From assembly GCA_964612455.1 (NCBI GenBank), contig CAZTCB010000005.1:1-50961 (forward strand): a DNA stretch of 50,961 nt, given 5' to 3'. This document shows positions 48,678-50,961 of the stretch, piece after piece. Both the position numbers and the translations under genes were made by a program. The stretch is from SFEB01 sp964612455 (GTDB lineage Bacteria > Bacillota > Clostridia > Christensenellales > CAG-314). The notes under the pieces were generated by a model. That model made no database searches and was not told the origin of the DNA. It saw nothing but the letters and a program-made list of their open reading frames with translations. Positions within the stretch are counted from its first letter, which is position 1; every line of letters begins with the position of its first letter.

Positions 48678-50961
48678 TTAACCTTTTTTCCAGTAGTCCG
48701 TGTATTTAAGCAAGTACGTCGCGTTTTGGGCATTGTCGGTCAGCGTGAGTTTGTAGCCGCTCGTGGCGGTGGAATAACTTGCCACAAACCAACCGTCGGG
48801 GCTTTTAAACTCGGCGCTCGTCAATGCGGAGCAATAAGCGAACGCGTTTTTGCCTATTGACGTTACCGCCGTGCCTATCGTCACCGTCGTGAGACTCGAG
48901 CAACTGTAGAAGGCGTAGTCGCCGATACTCGTTACTTTGTCCGGTATGACTATTTCTTTTAGCGACGAACAACTGTTGAAGGCAGAACCGCCTATCGTCG
49001 TTACGTTTGCGCCTATCGTTACTTCGGCGAGTTCGCTACAACCGGAAAACGCTTTTTCGCCTATCGTCTTGACGCCGCTGCCTATCGTTACTTTGGTAAT
49101 CGCCGTACGCCTGTAAAACGCGTTGTCTTCTATCGCGGTGACTTCGTCGGGGATGGTTACTGCTCCTTTGAGTGCCGTAGGGGCGTGTACTATCTTGGTT
49201 TTTGCCTTGTTGTACAATACTCCGTCTACGCTGCAAAAAGCGGTATTGTCGGCGTGTACCGATACGCTTTCGAGTGCGACGCAATCGTCTATGGCACCGC
49301 TGCCTATGGTTTTTACGGTAGCGGAAACGGTTACCGTCTTTAATCCGAGACATTGCGAAAACAGTCGCATGGGGACGTTAACGACGCCGTCGCCTATCGT
49401 CGCGGCGGTGAGGTTGGAACAACCGGAAAACGCGGGAGCGGAGTAAGAACCGGCGGTGCTTACCGATACCGCGCACCACTCGACGGAAACTAAATTTTTG
49501 CAATAACCGAAAGTTTCTTCTCCGACCTTGGTTACGCCGGAACCGACTTTTACGCTCGTAATGCTCGCGCAGCTAAAGAAAGCGTACGCGCTTATTTCCG
49601 TAACGTCGTCGGGAATGACGAGGTTGTTGACCAGCGTGCCGCCGACGTACAAATTGCCGCTGTCGTACAAAGGATTTGCGTAACGGTCGGCAAATTTAAC
49701 GGCACACCATTGAGAGATGCTGCCGACGTATATCGATACGCCGCAACCTCCGCCTATTGCGTTACTGTTCAGCTTTGCCAAGCCGGAACCTATCACTACC
49801 TTTTTGAGGACGTCGCAACCGGCAAACGCGCCTTCTCCTATTTCCGTCACGCTGTCGGGAATAGTTATTTCCTGCATGGCGGTAGTACTTCCGTAAAAAG
49901 CGTAGGCAGGCAAACTCGTTACGTTTTCGCCGATGTTTATCGTCGTCAATGCCGTACACACTCTAAACGCGGGCTTGGTTTTTGTCCCCGCATAGGTGCA
50001 AGCCGTTGCGTTCCAATTGACGGTTGTCAACGCGGAGCAGCGGATAAATGCAGAATCAGGCAGATAAACGACGTTGACGCCGACGTTGACGGTAGTGAGG
50101 GCGGTGAGCTCGTCCATTACGGTGTCGGAAATCGAAGATTTGCAGTTGATTGCGTTCCATGTGATGGTCGTCAACGAATTTGACCATGCAAACGGATTGT
50201 GCATGATATCCGTGACGCCTTCGGGAATAACGACTTCCGTAATGCCGACACTTGCGAAAGCCTGCGTGGCAATAGTCTTGACGCCTTTACCTATCGTCAG
50301 AGTCTTTGCCGACGAGCAGCCGGAAAACGCTTCCATCTCTATCGTCTCGACGTTGTCGGGAATGATTATTTCCGTCAACGCCGTACCGGCAAACGCGCCG
50401 CGGGTGATAGTCGTTAAACCTTTGGGGATAGTAATCGCCGTCAGTTTAGTGCAATCGTAAAAGGCGTATTGTTTTATCTCCGTGATTGCATCGTGGAGAT
50501 TGACGGTGGTCAGGTTTTTACATTCCCAAAAAGCCCTTTCTCCGATACTCGTTACGCTGTCGGGGAGTTTTACGCTCTTGATGTTTTCGTGGGATTTAAA
50601 GCCGCTGTCCGCTATTGTCGTTACCGGCAGATTTTGCCAGGTAGACGGTATCACGACGTCGGAGTCAGAGCAAGAACCTATGGAAACGGAATAATACTTG
50701 CCGTCGTCGCTCAGAGTAAAGACAAGCCCTTGAGAGTAGAGTTTGTCGCCGCAACGACTGCATTTGCCGTTTACGTAGTCGTGACCGCCTTTGACGGTGA
50801 GGTCGCTTAACTCTGCCTTGTTTTGGTCAAAGTATTTGCCGCAGACAGAGCAGGTGTAGTGACCTTTCGTACCGTCGCTTTCGCAGGTTGCGTCGACGGC
50901 GTTTATCCATTCGCCGTAAACGTGACCGCCTTTGACGGTGAGGTCGCTTAACTCTGTTTTG
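48678..50961 (-). CDS. BspA-type LRR surface protein, N-terminus beyond the window
   Basis: The frame is open to the window edge, so at least 760 residues are visible and the start and signal peptide lie outside. From 50961 inwards there are two copies of an ELSDLTVKGGH unit, each near CxxC pairs (TCSVCGKYFDQNK and KCSRCGDKLYSQG) like small zinc-knuckle or structural repeats. BspA LRR_5 units then follow from about 50660 to 48790. A GTG at 50654 should not be taken as the start. The last 40 residues form a capping tail (SPDGWFVASYSTATSGYKL). No anchor is visible at the C-terminus. Confidence 0.88.
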   Translation of the reverse strand, partial: KTELSDLTVKGGHVYGEWINAVDATCESDGTKGHYTCSVCGKYFDQNKAELSDLTVKGGHDYVNGKCSRCGDKLYSQGLVFTLSDDGKYYSVSIGSCSDSDVVIPSTWQNLPVTTIADSGFKSHENIKSVKLPDSVTSIGERAFWECKNLTTVNLHDAITEIKQYAFYDCTKLTAITIPKGLTTITRGAFAGTALTEIIIPDNVETIEMEAFSGCSSAKTLTIGKGVKTIATQAFASVGITEVVIPEGVTDIMHNPFAWSNSLTTITWNAINCKSSISDTVMDELTALTTVNVGVNVVYLPDSAFIRCSALTTVNWNATACTYAGTKTKPAFRVCTALTTINIGENVTSLPAYAFYGSTTAMQEITIPDSVTEIGEGAFAGCDVLKKVVIGSGLAKLNSNAIGGGCGVSIYVGSISQWCAVKFADRYANPLYDSGNLYVGGTLVNNLVIPDDVTEISAYAFFSCASITSVKVGSGVTKVGEETFGYCKNLVSVEWCAVSVSTAGSYSAPAFSGCSNLTAATIGDGVVNVPMRLFSQCLGLKTVTVSATVKTIGSGAIDDCVALESVSVHADNTAFCSVDGVLYNKAKTKIVHAPTALKGAVTIPDEVTAIEDNAFYRRTAITKVTIGSGVKTIGEKAFSGCSELAEVTIGANVTTIGGSAFNSCSSLKEIVIPDKVTSIGDYAFYSCSSLTTVTIGTAVTSIGKNAFAYCSALTSAEFKSPDGWFVASYSTATSGYKLTLTDNAQNATYLLKYTDYWKKG
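50780..50956 (-). repeat. direct repeat within the third LRR gene
   Basis: A 36-nt sequence at 50780-50815 recurs exactly at 50921-50956. The period is 141 bp (47 codons), in frame. It encodes the ELSDLTVKGGH unit, so it is a recent duplication of a coding module, and more copies may follow beyond the window. Confidence 0.85.

Noticed and set aside
50652..50654. GTG as start of the third LRR gene
   Set aside because: The frame continues open with coding-like repeats to the window end, so the true start lies outside.

Overview
The window is a replication-origin region of a low-to-moderate GC Gram-positive bacterium. Gene content (divergent dnaA/dnaN, rpmH-rnpA-yidD-yidC-jag-mnmE-mnmG-rsmG-parA-parB, a SpoIIQ-like M23 protein, BspA-type leucine-rich-repeat surface proteins, an aminoglycan-style Gram-positive lipoprotein set) suggests an uncultured, probably gut-associated Clostridia-type Firmicute. 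The taxon is an inference from gene content and style; no rRNA is present.

Layout. 1-344: no gene, one copy of a dispersed palindrome/hairpin element. 345-917 (-): conserved hypothetical. 918-2749: AT-rich gene-free region with eight parS-like 16-mers, a 38-bp hairpin and a small unexplained ORF plus hairpin. 2750-4563 (+): MarR regulator and MATE exporter, with a palindromic operator inside the promoter. 4778-6906 (-): dnaA then cvpA. 6907-7283: oriC candidate with three DnaA boxes. 7284-11236 (+): dnaN, rpmH, rnpA, yidD, yidC, jag. 11286-17302 (+): mnmE, mnmG, rsmG, parA, parB. 17350-20461 (+): metG, gltX. 20563-20949 (-): orphan type IV pilin-like gene, preceded by a 33-bp inverted-repeat structure, followed upstream by ksgA (21583-22473, -).

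22596-28746 (+) is the least conventional block: one perfect promoter drives a release-factor-like protein without the stop-codon-recognition motif, a UvrD-type SF1 helicase, a coiled-coil protein, a single-pass membrane protein with a GLUG/beta-helix-like exterior, and a small two-pass membrane protein. This is my candidate for an undescribed system; its function is unknown. 28933-29868 (+): two small paralogous-looking lipoproteins. 29987-32274 (-): TetR regulator with a membrane protein, and an RlmI-type rRNA methyltransferase. 32429-33742 (+): a small secreted protein and a SpoIIQ-like M23 protein.

33909-40586 (-): two BspA-type LRR lipoproteins around a secreted protein of unknown family. 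40819-42292 (-): hpt and a Sel1-repeat protein. 42540-43530 (+): rpsF-ssb-rpsR. 43652-46602 (+): SbcD-like phosphoesterase and membrane-anchored SbcC-like ATPase (YhaO/YhaN type), apparently leaderless. 46708-48418 (-): iron-sulfur-type flavoprotein and a membrane-anchored Ntn-type hydrolase. 48678-50961 (-): a third LRR protein, cut by the window end.

The chromosome-maintenance genes fit together: DnaA and the oriC boxes start replication, DnaN is the clamp, ParA/ParB act on the parS cluster about 14 kb from parB, and RpmH/RnpA/YidD/YidC/Jag plus MnmE/MnmG/RsmG are the usual origin-proximal RNA-processing and membrane-insertion set.
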